From CBDATA01 sp965202845 (GTDB taxonomy: Bacteria; Acidobacteriota; Vicinamibacteria; Marinacidobacterales; Marinacidobacteraceae), in the NCBI GenBank assembly GCA_965202845.1, contig OZ241856.1, forward strand, positions 1,364,001 through 1,428,000: a stretch of DNA of 64,000 nt, in the 5' to 3' direction. The stretch's first letter is position 1; each line of letters starts with the position of its first letter. The notes beneath the pieces were generated by a model, which saw only the letters and a list, made by a program, of their open reading frames with translations, did no database searches and had not been told where the DNA came from. Below are positions 35,140 to 43,707 of the stretch, piece by piece. The position numbers and the translations under genes were made by a program.

Positions 35140-37005
35140 TCATTCGGGAGGCCGCCCGGCTTCGTAGAGGGCGATCCGCCCGGAAATCTCCTCGGCAAGC
35201 GCATGGGAATGCGCGTCGAGCGCGAGCGCCCGGGCGGCGCGGGCGGCCGCCAGCGCCCCCTCGAAATCCCCGGCGGCGGCGAGCGCCGCGCCCAGGGTGT
35301 CCGCCACCGACGGATCGCGATGGCCGGCAAGCTCGGAAGCCCGGCGCGCGTAGACGACCGCCCGCTCCGGATCGCGCGCCGCCGGCGAGACCGCCAGAAT
35401 CCAGGCGGCGGTGTCGAGCGCCTGCACGTCGTCGGGCGCCGACGCCAGCGCAACCTCGAAGTGGGCGATCGCCGCCCGATGTTCGCCCCGCTGCGCCCGG
35501 ATCATGCCGAGATTGCGGTGCGCCTCCGCTTCGGCGGGCGAAACCGCGAGGGCGCCCTCGAGCGCCTGCTCCGCCTCCGGGATGTTGTCCTCCATGAGGA
35601 GGATGCGGGCAAGCCCCAGCCGCGGCGCCGCCAGCAGCGGATCCGCTTCGATGGCCTGGCGGTAGAGCCGCTCCGCGTCCAGTCGGGCGCCGAGTCGTTC
35701 GCGGAGGAATCCGAGGTTGTGGAGCGCCGCCGCGTAGTCCCCATCCAGGCGCACCGCCGCCTCCAGATGGATCGCCGCCTCTTCCCACGCTCCCCGCGCC
35801 AGCAGGGAAATCCCCAGGTGGGCGCGCGCCCGGGGAGATTCGGGATCGAGTTCCACCGCGCGCCGGAAGCGTTCCTCGGCAGCCGCCGGATTCCCCTCGT
35901 TCCGGTAGGCGACCCCCAGCTCGCGCTGCGACTCGGCGTCCTCCGGGAGCAGCGCGGTCAGGTTCCGGTAGCGCTCTCCCGGCGGGACGCCCCCGCCGCT
36001 CCCGGATTCGAGCAAGAGCAGGACGACGACCGGCAGGACGAAGAGGTCGGCCCAGCGCAGCAGATGTGGCTTCGGAATCCCGGTGGACGCCGCCGGTTCC
36101 CGGGCGCGCCGGAGGAACCCGTCGAAATAAAGGTGGAGCATGGTGGAGGCCGCGACCAGGGCGAGCGCGCCGCGCTCCGCCGCCGCGCCGGAGACCGCAT
36201 CGGGCAGGAACCGGAAGATTCCGTAGCCGAACGCCAGCCCCAGATAGACGAGCAGCATCGTCCGACCGCTCTGGAAAAGCGCTCGGGAGATCGCAAGGCG
36301 CTGCGCGTCGAGGAATATCCCGAAGAGGGCCACGCCGAGAACCGCCCAGGGCGCCTGAACCGAGCACCACCACCAGAACCCGAAGGACATCGCGGCCGCC
36401 AGCAACCGGGCCGGGTGTTGGGCCGGGCGCCGCCCCCGCCCCGCCAGCAGGTCCCGCCCCGTCCGGAACACGAAGACCAGGGTGCCCCCGAACAGCAGGA
36501 CGTCGAAGGCGTTGCGGAATCCGAAGAACAGGCCGGGATCGAGCAGCGGGCCGCCCAAGTCGTACCAGATTCCGAGCATCTCGGCGAGTCGGGCGGGCGC
36601 ATGCAGCACGCCGAAGACGAACCAGCCAACGCAGAGAAACCAATCGAGCCGGGCGGCGAAGCGACCGGCGGCGCCCGACCGCGCATCCTCGACGCGGAGG
36701 AGTCCGTACACCCGGAGCGCGCCCCACCAGACGCCCCACAGCAGGACGATGAGCGAGATGCCGTTCAGCCCCTGGGAGGCGAACCCGAACGCCGCCGCGC
36801 CGAAGACCAGCGGCGCGACCAGGAGGCGAGCGCGGAAACGCCGGAAGAGCGCCCGGTCGCCGTAGACGCGCATCACCCCCGGCAGGTGGTGGCCCAACGC
36901 GCCGAACCCGGCGACCAGCAGCCCCGCCGCGTGCGCGGCCTCCCGACTCGCGAACCCGAACGCCAGCGGAAGGATGAGAACCGCCGCGACGATCAGGCTT
37001 CGCAT
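35140..37005 (-). CDS. Polytopic membrane protein with C-terminal TPR array
   Basis: About 621 residues. The first 340 contain roughly eight to ten hydrophobic helices (LIVAAVLILPLAFGFA, LLVAPLVFGAAAFGFASQG, FVLPVVVLLLLE). The C-terminal 270 form about seven TPR repeats (VAYRNEGNPAAAEERFRRAV, NLGMIRAQRGEHRAAIAHFE), followed by a TPR-like tail. Function is not recognised; such proteins often act as membrane scaffolds. ATG 37005 is preceded by an in-frame TTG. The metalloprotease gene follows after 60 bp. Confidence 0.7.
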   Translation of the reverse strand: MRSLIVAAVLILPLAFGFASREAAHAAGLLVAGFGALGHHLPGVMRVYGDRALFRRFRARLLVAPLVFGAAAFGFASQGLNGISLIVLLWGVWWGALRVYGLLRVEDARSGAAGRFAARLDWFLCVGWFVFGVLHAPARLAEMLGIWYDLGGPLLDPGLFFGFRNAFDVLLFGGTLVFVFRTGRDLLAGRGRRPAQHPARLLAAAMSFGFWWWCSVQAPWAVLGVALFGIFLDAQRLAISRALFQSGRTMLLVYLGLAFGYGIFRFLPDAVSGAAAERGALALVAASTMLHLYFDGFLRRAREPAASTGIPKPHLLRWADLFVLPVVVLLLLESGSGGGVPPGERYRNLTALLPEDAESQRELGVAYRNEGNPAAAEERFRRAVELDPESPRARAHLGISLLARGAWEEAAIHLEAAVRLDGDYAAALHNLGFLRERLGARLDAERLYRQAIEADPLLAAPRLGLARILLMEDNIPEAEQALEGALAVSPAEAEAHRNLGMIRAQRGEHRAAIAHFEVALASAPDDVQALDTAAWILAVSPAARDPERAVVYARRASELAGHRDPSVADTLGAALAAAGDFEGALAAARAARALALDAHSHALAEEISGRIALYEAGRPPE

Positions 37006-38641
37006 CAACGCCCCCTATCCTTTCGACTGCCGAGCGGAAACGCAATTCCGCCCACGCCAGGTGCTACCCTAGGGGAGCATGCTCTCCCTTCTCCCCAAGC
37101 TCCGCCGGCCGTGACCTCAACGCACCAACTCAATCCGAAAATTCTGACATGGATGGACTCAGCCATTGCTTCGGTTGCGGACGAAGAATACACGCGACTC
37201 TCCCAGGGCCTGACAAACGAAGAAGTCGCCCAGCACGTCGCAAACGCCATGAGAGAGTTGAAGAAATTGAACGAAGGGGAAACGCCGGACTACGATGACG
37301 AATGGGTCGCTCTCTTCTATTTGACTTGGTATTTCCCAAGACAAGTCCATTTGATCAGTCGATGTTTTCTGGATGGAAAATTTCCAATTCGAGAACAGGC
37401 GCTGGTGATTGATCTGGGGTGCGGCGCCTTGTCCACTCTATTTGCGATGGTCATTGTTTCAGCAAGTCTCCGCGTTGGAAGTAGAATATTTTTTATTGGC
37501 ATCGACCAAAGCCAATCCATGAGACGAATCGGAACAACCCTGTGGAACTATTGCCGAAGATCGTGCCATAAAAAAAATACGAGTTTCTGTGAAATGAACC
37601 TATCTCGTAATTGAAATTTTGGGATGATCTGTGTACAATCCAAACCATGTCCCGCTTGGCCCACTTGATTCGAATCAGAGAAAAATACTGGGGGAAAATT
37701 CAGAAATTCTTCCCGGAAGAAAACATCCCCAAAGGACGTCGGGGACGAAAGCCCGTGCCCGCACGCGAAGTTCTCGAAGCCGTTCTTTGGCTCCTGCATA
37801 CCGGTGCGCCGTGGAGGTTTCTGCCGCCAGAGTATCCGAATTACAAAACCGTTCATGAACCTATCTCGTAATTGAAATTTTGGGATGATCTGTGTACAAT
37901 CCAAACCATGTCCCGCTTGGCCCACTTGATTCGAATCAGAGAAAAATACTGGGGGAAAATTCAGAAATTCTTCCCGGAAGAAAACATCCCCAAAGGACGT
38001 CGGGGACGAAAGCCCGTGCCCGCACGCGAAGTTCTCGAAGCCGTTCTTTGGCTCCTGCATACCGGTGCGCCGTGGAGGTTTCTGCCGCCAGAGTATCCGA
38101 ATTACAAAACCGTTCATCGCAGGTATCAAGCCTGGTGTCGCGCCGGTGTTTATCCGAAAATCATGGAGAGATTGGTAGCTGAACTTCAAGAGTGCGGTCA
38201 GTACGATGGATCGGAAGGTTTTATCGACGGAATGTTCTTACCTGCGAAAGGCGGAGGTCTCGAAATCGGACGGACGAAGCGTGGTAAAGGCATGAGGATC
38301 ATGGCGATAGTTGAGAAACATGGTTTGCCTTACTCGATCAGCGTACATGCTGCGAATCACCACGAAGTGAAGTTGGTTCAGTTGAATCTGCCATTCCGCA
38401 TGGTAGAAGAAAAACCGAAAAATCTGATTGGAGACAAAGCCTACGACAGTGATGCGTTGGACGAGGATATGCGCGAGAAAGGAATCAACATGATCGCGCC
38501 GCACCGCAAGAACCGAAAGAGGCCGAGGACGCAAGACGGACGTCGGCTACGTCGGTATCAGAGGAGGTGGATGGTAGAACGCTTCTTCGCGTGGATACAG
38601 TGGCAGCGACGGATTCTGATTCGATGGGAATTTCATCCAGA

Positions 38642-38649
38642 AAACTTCT
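38642..38649. repeat. 8-bp target duplication of ISL3 copy 1
   Basis: AAACTTCT occurs immediately left of ISL3 copy 1 and again at 40118-40125 immediately right. The uninterrupted site is seen once in the outer IS5 copy at 40711-40718. An 8-bp duplication is normal for ISL3. Confidence 0.9.
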
Positions 38650-38656
38650 GGCTCTT

Positions 38657-39898
38657 TCAAATACCGAGTGGGTACGCGACATGAGGGTTGAGCTTGGAGA
38701 AGTCCAGTTTTCCGGCGATGAGGAAGAACACGGTGCGGATGGTCTGGAAGGTTCCGTAGCCTCTGGCTTTCCGCTTGGCCGCCTGAAACAGGCCGTTGAG
38801 CGCCTCGATGAAGCCGTTGGTCTGGCGGGTTCGGGCCCACGCGACGATGCCCTCGAGATGTTTGCGGATCATCCGCGCGACGGCTTTCATGGGTTCGACC
38901 TTGGAGCGGTTCACGTTGGCGCACCACTGCCGGAGCATGGCTCTGACGACGTTGACCTGCTTGCGGTTGAGGATGTTCCGGAGTTGCTCGCGGTACATCC
39001 AGGCTCGGGCGGTGCGCTTTCCGGGGGCCTGCGCGATGAGAGCGTTGAGTTGGGCGCGCTGTTCGGGGCCGAGTCGTTCGGGATTTTTGAGGAGCGCCCA
39101 GCGCATGCCCTTGAGTTGGGGGTTGGCGCGCTGCTCGATGCGCCGGGTCTGGTCGAGGGCCTTGGATGCGTGAGCGATGACGTGGAATTTGTCGAAGGTG
39201 ATCTGGGCGTTGGGGAGATGCTCTGCGACGCCCTTCATGTAGGCGGGGGACATGTCGATGGAGGCGACTTCGACGGCTTCGGGGTCTCCGCCGTGGGCTT
39301 CGAGGCTTCGGGCGAATCGGTCGACGGAGTCGGCGGCGCGGCCTTCTCCGACGAAGATGACCCGGCGTTTTCGGGCGTCTGCGACGACGGTGACGTAGTT
39401 GTGGCCGCGCGCGCGGGAGGTTTCGTCGATGGCGACGGCGCGGACGTCGGCTTGGTCGTCGGTTTCGGTGGCGAGTTCCACATAGCGGTTGGAGATGGCC
39501 TGGGTTTGGTGCTGGGAGAGTCCGGCGAGCCGTGCGACGGCGGCGAAGGTCATGTCCTGGCACATGGCGAGAATCAAGGCTTCGAAGAGGAGGGAGAACC
39601 CGGAGAGCTTGCCGGCCCAGGGCGGCGAGACCAGCGCGACCTTGCCGTTGGGGAGGCGCACCCGGGGGACGCGCGCCACCAGTTCGCACTCGAATTGGAA
39701 GAAGTTGAGGTGGCGGAAGCGCTTGGTCTTGGTGTCGTGGACCGGATGGAGGCCGTCGTGGTTCTGGTGGGCGAAGCGGGCGCCCCTGCGGAAATCGACG
39801 CGGATGCTCAGCTTTCCTTGGTCCTTGTCGAATTCCACGTTCTCGACGAACCAGGGGTCCGGGATGCCGAGGGCTTGGGCGAAAAGCTCGTGTAGCAC
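38657..39898 (-). CDS. ISL3-family transposase, copy 1
   Basis: A 413-residue DDE transposase. Candidate catalytic residues are the Asp in AVAIDETSRARGHNYV, the Asp in VASIDMSPAYMKG and the Glu in TNGFIEALNGLFQ. The C-terminal segment AKRKARGYGTFQTIR is the ISL3 signature. The stop lies just inside the terminal repeat. Identical in protein to copy 2; the only base change, in an arginine codon, is synonymous. Confidence 0.93.
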   Translation of the reverse strand: MLHELFAQALGIPDPWFVENVEFDKDQGKLSIRVDFRRGARFAHQNHDGLHPVHDTKTKRFRHLNFFQFECELVARVPRVRLPNGKVALVSPPWAGKLSGFSLLFEALILAMCQDMTFAAVARLAGLSQHQTQAISNRYVELATETDDQADVRAVAIDETSRARGHNYVTVVADARKRRVIFVGEGRAADSVDRFARSLEAHGGDPEAVEVASIDMSPAYMKGVAEHLPNAQITFDKFHVIAHASKALDQTRRIEQRANPQLKGMRWALLKNPERLGPEQRAQLNALIAQAPGKRTARAWMYREQLRNILNRKQVNVVRAMLRQWCANVNRSKVEPMKAVARMIRKHLEGIVAWARTRQTNGFIEALNGLFQAAKRKARGYGTFQTIRTVFFLIAGKLDFSKLNPHVAYPLGI

Positions 39899-39919
39899 TG
39901 GATGCGCTCCTTTTTTTCA

Positions 39920-39998
39920 GGGTCGAAAGCGGGAAAAGTGTTCCATTGGTGTGTGGCGACGCTGGCTGGGGACGGTTGCGGCTTCCCGCTTTCGACCC
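39920..39998. repeat. 15-bp perfect inverted repeat upstream of ISL3 transposase
   Basis: GGGTCGAAAGCGGGA at 39920-39934 is the exact reverse complement of 39984-39998. The same structure lies at 41163-41241 in copy 2, between the terminal repeat and the transposase start. It could limit expression of the transposase by folding the leader or binding a regulator. Confidence 0.7.
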
Positions 39999-41035
39999 TT
40001 TTTCGAGCGTGCCCGCCGGATTCCGTGAGTCAAGGGTTCGCTACGCCGTGCAAGCCCGCCCTTGACACCCGGAATCCCGGCGGTCTCCATTCTACCCACT
40101 CAAATCTCAATTGAGGCAAACTTCTTGGGTTTCGTTCAGCTGGCCTGCATCACAGTCCTTCTCAGGCAATTTTGAGATAGGTTCATCGCAGGTATCAAGC
40201 CTGGTGTCGCGCCGGTGTTTATCCGAAAATCATGGAAAGATTGGTAGCTGAACTTCAAGAGTGCGGTCAGTACGATGGATCGGAAGGTTTTATCGACGGA
40301 ATGTTCTTACCTGCGAAAGGCGGAGGTCTCGAAATCGGACGGACGAAGCGTGGTAAAGGCATGAGGGTCATGGCGATAGTTGAGAAACATGGTTTGCCTT
40401 ACTCGATCAGCGTACATGCTGCGAATCACCACGAAGTGAAGTTGGTTCAGTTGAATCTGCCATTCCGCATGGTAGAAGAAAAACCGAAAAATCTGATTGG
40501 AGACAAAGCCTACGACAGTGATGCGTTGGACGAGGATATGCGCGAGAAAGGAATCAACATGATCGCGCCGCACCGCAAGAACCGAAAGAGGCCGAGGACG
40601 CAAGACGGACGTCGGCTACGTCGGTATCAGAGGAGGTGGATGGTAGAACGCTTCTTCGCGTGGATACAGTGGCAGCGACGGATTCTGATTCGATGGGAAT
40701 TTCATCCGGAAAACTTCTTGGGTTTCGTTCAGCTGGCCTGCATCACAGTCCTTCTCAGGCAATTTTGAGATAGGTTCATCGTAAATTCAGCGCAGACATT
40801 TATATGGGATTCTTTCCAAAATTTTATGCAATCCGAGAACGGAGGATATTCATGGATGTTTGATCCCATACAAATTCCTAAATCCAATGAATACTACAAA
40901 ATGCACGAAGCGTATAGAAATGCCACCTATCTGACTTCATTCCACGCAGCTTATCACTTTCCAAAAGATCTGCGCGCCGCTGTAAAAACCTTTTCCCCAT
41001 CGGATATTTTGGTAAGCAGCGCCAAATCGAAGAGC

Positions 41036-41043
41036 AAAATTTT
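41036..41043. repeat. 8-bp target duplication of ISL3 copy 2
   Basis: AAAATTTT flanks copy 2 on the left and is repeated at 42512-42519 on the right. Removing the element and one repeat restores the reading frame of the methyltransferase-like gene. Confidence 0.9.
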
Positions 41044-42511
41044 GCCTCAATTGAGATTTGAGTGGGTAGAATGGAGACCGCCGGGATTCCGGGTGTCAAG
41101 GGCGGGCTTGCACGGCGTAGCGAACCCTTGACTCACGGAATCCGGCGGGCACGCTCGAAAAAGGGTCGAAAGCGGGAAGCCGCAACCGTCCCCAGCCAGC
41201 GTCGCCACACACCAATGGAACACTTTTCCCGCTTTCGACCCTGAAAAAAAGGAGCGCATCCAGTGCTACACGAGCTTTTCGCCCAAGCCCTCGGCATCCC
41301 GGACCCCTGGTTCGTCGAGAACGTGGAATTCGACAAGGACCAAGGAAAGCTGAGCATCCGCGTCGATTTCCGCAGGGGCGCCCGCTTCGCCCACCAGAAC
41401 CACGACGGCCTCCATCCGGTCCACGACACCAAGACCAAGCGCTTCCGCCACCTCAACTTCTTCCAATTCGAGTGCGAACTGGTGGCGCGCGTCCCCCGGG
41501 TGCGCCTCCCCAACGGCAAGGTCGCGCTGGTCTCGCCGCCCTGGGCCGGCAAGCTCTCCGGGTTCTCCCTCCTCTTCGAAGCCTTGATTCTCGCCATGTG
41601 CCAGGACATGACCTTCGCCGCCGTCGCACGGCTCGCCGGACTCTCCCAGCACCAAACCCAGGCCATCTCCAACCGCTATGTGGAACTCGCCACCGAAACC
41701 GACGACCAAGCCGACGTCCGCGCCGTCGCCATCGACGAAACCTCCCGCGCGCGCGGCCACAACTACGTCACCGTCGTCGCAGACGCCCGAAAACGCCGGG
41801 TCATCTTCGTCGGAGAAGGCCGCGCCGCCGACTCCGTCGACCGATTCGCCCGAAGCCTCGAAGCCCACGGCGGAGACCCCGAAGCCGTCGAAGTCGCCTC
41901 CATCGACATGTCCCCCGCCTACATGAAGGGCGTCGCAGAGCATCTCCCCAACGCCCAGATCACCTTCGACAAATTCCACGTCATCGCTCACGCATCCAAG
42001 GCCCTCGACCAGACCCGGCGCATCGAGCAGCGCGCCAACCCCCAACTCAAGGGCATGCGCTGGGCGCTCCTCAAAAATCCCGAACGACTCGGCCCCGAAC
42101 AGCGCGCCCAACTCAACGCTCTCATCGCGCAGGCCCCCGGAAAGCGCACCGCCCGAGCCTGGATGTACCGCGAGCAACTCCGGAACATCCTCAACCGCAA
42201 GCAGGTCAACGTCGTCCGAGCCATGCTCCGGCAGTGGTGCGCCAACGTGAACCGCTCCAAGGTCGAACCCATGAAAGCCGTCGCGCGGATGATCCGCAAA
42301 CATCTCGAGGGCATCGTCGCGTGGGCCCGAACCCGCCAGACCAACGGCTTCATCGAGGCGCTCAACGGCCTGTTTCAGGCGGCCAAGCGGAAAGCCAGAG
42401 GCTACGGAACCTTCCAGACCATCCGCACCGTGTTCTTCCTCATCGCCGGAAAACTGGACTTCTCCAAGCTCAACCCTCATGTCGCGTACCCACTCGGTAT
42501 TTGAAAGAGCC
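41044..42511 (+). mobile_element. ISL3-family insertion sequence, copy 2
   Basis: It is 1468 bp with the same ends as copy 1 but inverted. It lies directly in the methyltransferase-like gene rather than in an IS5 element. Near identity to copy 1 points to recent transposition. Confidence 0.92.
41263..42504 (+). CDS. ISL3-family transposase, copy 2
   Basis: A 413-residue intact transposase with the same catalytic motifs as copy 1 and no amino-acid differences. The ATG-less start region reads GTG-CTA-CAC; both copies start at the same codon. It is the probable source of, or was derived from, copy 1. Confidence 0.93.
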   Translation: MLHELFAQALGIPDPWFVENVEFDKDQGKLSIRVDFRRGARFAHQNHDGLHPVHDTKTKRFRHLNFFQFECELVARVPRVRLPNGKVALVSPPWAGKLSGFSLLFEALILAMCQDMTFAAVARLAGLSQHQTQAISNRYVELATETDDQADVRAVAIDETSRARGHNYVTVVADARKRRVIFVGEGRAADSVDRFARSLEAHGGDPEAVEVASIDMSPAYMKGVAEHLPNAQITFDKFHVIAHASKALDQTRRIEQRANPQLKGMRWALLKNPERLGPEQRAQLNALIAQAPGKRTARAWMYREQLRNILNRKQVNVVRAMLRQWCANVNRSKVEPMKAVARMIRKHLEGIVAWARTRQTNGFIEALNGLFQAAKRKARGYGTFQTIRTVFFLIAGKLDFSKLNPHVAYPLGI

Positions 42512-42756
42512 AAAATTTTGGACGAAATCTTGAGTTCAACGAAACGGGACTTCAAATCAATCAAGATACAGTCATCTGATACAGGAATCCTCCCAATGAC
42601 ATCCGATTGGAGACAAACAATTTCCCAAGTCGCTTTTTTGATCCATCATATGCCCAAAGATAGTTCGTTTGCCAAGCCCTACCTGTGGAACCACGTGGAA
42701 TGGAATCCGAAACACAACCCTATTCAGAGGGACGCGGTTCGGATATGGAGGCGTGA

Positions 42757-43707
42757 GTGATTGCAGGCGGGGCGCCGTCGCTTTTCGGGGCGTCCGAAGC
42801 GGCGGTTCCTCCGCGTGGCGGGTTGGAGCGGGCGCGTCCCGAACGTTTTGGCGGCGCCTCCGTGGAGTACAACCCGGCGCGGGCCATCCTCACGCGGGCA
42901 ACCGGCTTCATGGACGCCTACGACTTCACGCTGAACCCCTATTCCGGCTGCGCGTTCGGCTGCACGTACTGCTACGCCGCGTTCTTCTCGCGCGGATCGG
43001 CTTCCATGACCGGCGAGCAGCGGCGCGATGCCTGGGGGCGGTGGGTGGAGGTCAAGGAGAACGCGGGCGAATTGATCCGAAGGCTGCGGAAGAGCCTGGA
43101 CGGGAAGTTGATCTACATGAGCAGCGTGACCGATCCCTATCAGCCCATCGAACGCAAACTCGGAATCACCCGCGATCTGCTGGAAGTCCTCGCCGAACGG
43201 CACCGGCCCAAGCTGGTGGTGCAGACCCGAAGCCCGGACGTGGTGCGGGACGCCGACCTGTTCCGCAAGATTGTCGCGCGGGGCGGACGGGTGCAGGTCA
43301 ACCTGACCGTGACCACCGACGATGAGGATGTGCGACGGGCGTTCGAGCCTTCCTGTCCGAGCAATGCGAAGCGCCTGGAGGCGGCGGCGGAACTGACCGA
43401 AAGCGGCGTCGCCGCCTGCGTGACGATGACGCCGCTCCTGCTGGTTCGGGACGCCCGGCGGTTCGCCGATGCGCTCATCGGGACCGGCGTCAAGGACTTC
43501 ATCGTTCAGCCGTTCCACCTGCAACGCGGCAAGTTCGTAGCCGGAACCCGGGACGCGGCGCTCGACATCATGGCCGAAAAACTGTCCTGCGACCGGCGGA
43601 ATGTCGCGGAGCGCTACGACCGGCACTACCGCGAGGCGCGAGCCGTCCTGCGCGACACCCTGCCCCGGCTCGGCGAAGGCAAGGAAGGCTTCAACCCGCC
43701 TTTCTGA
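42757..43707 (+). CDS. SPL/Rv2578c-like radical SAM protein
   Basis: A 316-residue radical SAM protein. The cluster motif CxxxCxxC is at Cys65, Cys69 and Cys72 (NPYSGCAFGCTYCYA), followed by YMSSVTDPYQPIERKLGITR, a segment typical of proteins related to spore photoproduct lyase. The substrate is unknown; relatives are often annotated as DNA-repair-like. The GTG start overlaps the stop of the broken methyltransferase-like gene, though its GC content matches the chromosome. Its 3' end overlaps the convergent DNA methylase by 17 bp. Confidence 0.82.
   Translation: MIAGGAPSLFGASEAAVPPRGGLERARPERFGGASVEYNPARAILTRATGFMDAYDFTLNPYSGCAFGCTYCYAAFFSRGSASMTGEQRRDAWGRWVEVKENAGELIRRLRKSLDGKLIYMSSVTDPYQPIERKLGITRDLLEVLAERHRPKLVVQTRSPDVVRDADLFRKIVARGGRVQVNLTVTTDDEDVRRAFEPSCPSNAKRLEAAAELTESGVAACVTMTPLLLVRDARRFADALIGTGVKDFIVQPFHLQRGKFVAGTRDAALDIMAEKLSCDRRNVAERYDRHYREARAVLRDTLPRLGEGKEGFNPPF

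Larger units (their letters stand above)
38650..40117 (-). mobile_element. ISL3-family insertion sequence, copy 1
   Basis: The element is 1468 bp with imperfect terminal inverted repeats of about 25 bp sharing GAGTGGGTA on the inner side (ends GGCTCTTTC and, on the other strand, GCCTCAATTG). It is GC-rich, unlike the IS5 DNA around it. Its transposase is intact. It lies in opposite orientation to copy 2 and differs from it by a single base that I can find. Confidence 0.92.
37908..40175 (+). pseudogene. IS5-family transposase, inner copy, split by ISL3
   Basis: Pieces 37908-38649 and 40126-40175 join to 792 nt. Almost the whole protein precedes the interruption, including all DDE residues, and the current frame ends after FHPENFW with a short tail read from ISL3 sequence. 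Only the last 16 residues are replaced, so residual activity cannot be excluded. Confidence 0.85.
37857..40184 (+). mobile_element. IS5-family element (inner copy) inserted in the outer copy
   Basis: It has the same ends as the outer copy and is also 852 bp when the ISL3 element and its duplication are removed. AT flanks it (37855-37856 and 40185-40186). It differs from the outer copy by a few bases, for example Ile/Val in GKGM(R)xMA. It is interrupted at 38649 by ISL3 copy 1. Confidence 0.88.
37647..40768 (+). pseudogene. IS5-family transposase, outer copy, split by inner IS
   Basis: Pieces 37647-37856 and 40187-40768 join to 792 nt (263 residues). The second piece retains the DDE residues (FIDGMFLPAKGGG, LIGDKAYDSD, RWMVERFFAWI) and the original C-terminus LLRQF. 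The frame is broken after KTVH by insertion of an identical-family element. A protein from ATG 40232 could still be made but lacks the N-terminal DNA-binding part. Confidence 0.85.
37596..40777 (+). mobile_element. IS5-family element (outer copy, interrupted)
   Basis: The ends are imperfect inverted repeats, GAACCTATCTC on the left and GAGATAGGTTC on the right. Without its insert the element is 852 bp. The dinucleotide AT flanks both sides (37594-37595 and 40778-40779), as expected for a 2-bp duplication. It sits in the methyltransferase-like gene and is itself split at 37856 by the inner copy. Confidence 0.88.
37111..42760 (+). pseudogene. Methyltransferase-like gene split by three nested/serial IS insertions
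   Basis: Three pieces, 37111-37595, 40780-41043 and 42520-42760, join in frame once the IS elements and one copy of each target duplication are removed, giving 990 nt (329 residues plus stop). The first piece has a class I SAM-binding motif (LVIDLGCG, then FFIGIDQSQSM), suggesting a methyltransferase; the rest is not recognised (LTSFHAAYHFPKDLRAAV, VAFLIHHMPKDSSF). Composition is much less GC-rich than the flanks, so the gene was probably acquired. Its stop overlaps the start of the radical SAM gene (GTGA). Present fragments are unlikely to be functional. Confidence 0.8.

Noticed and set aside
33700..37614. Very long plus-strand open frame of about 1300 codons
   Set aside because: It is antisense to the metalloprotease and TPR genes; only its last 168 codons (from GTG 37111) are real, as the first part of the broken methyltransferase-like gene.
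38567..39895. Open frame on the plus strand across ISL3 copy 1, mirrored in copy 2
   Set aside because: It is exactly antisense to the transposase and carries no family motif; both copies show it simply because the DNA is the same.
40826..41131. Apparent independent 101-residue gene
   Set aside because: It is the middle piece of the interrupted methyltransferase-like gene, ending in ISL3 sequence.
42479..42760. Apparent independent 93-residue gene
   Set aside because: It starts in the ISL3 end and continues into the last piece of the interrupted gene.
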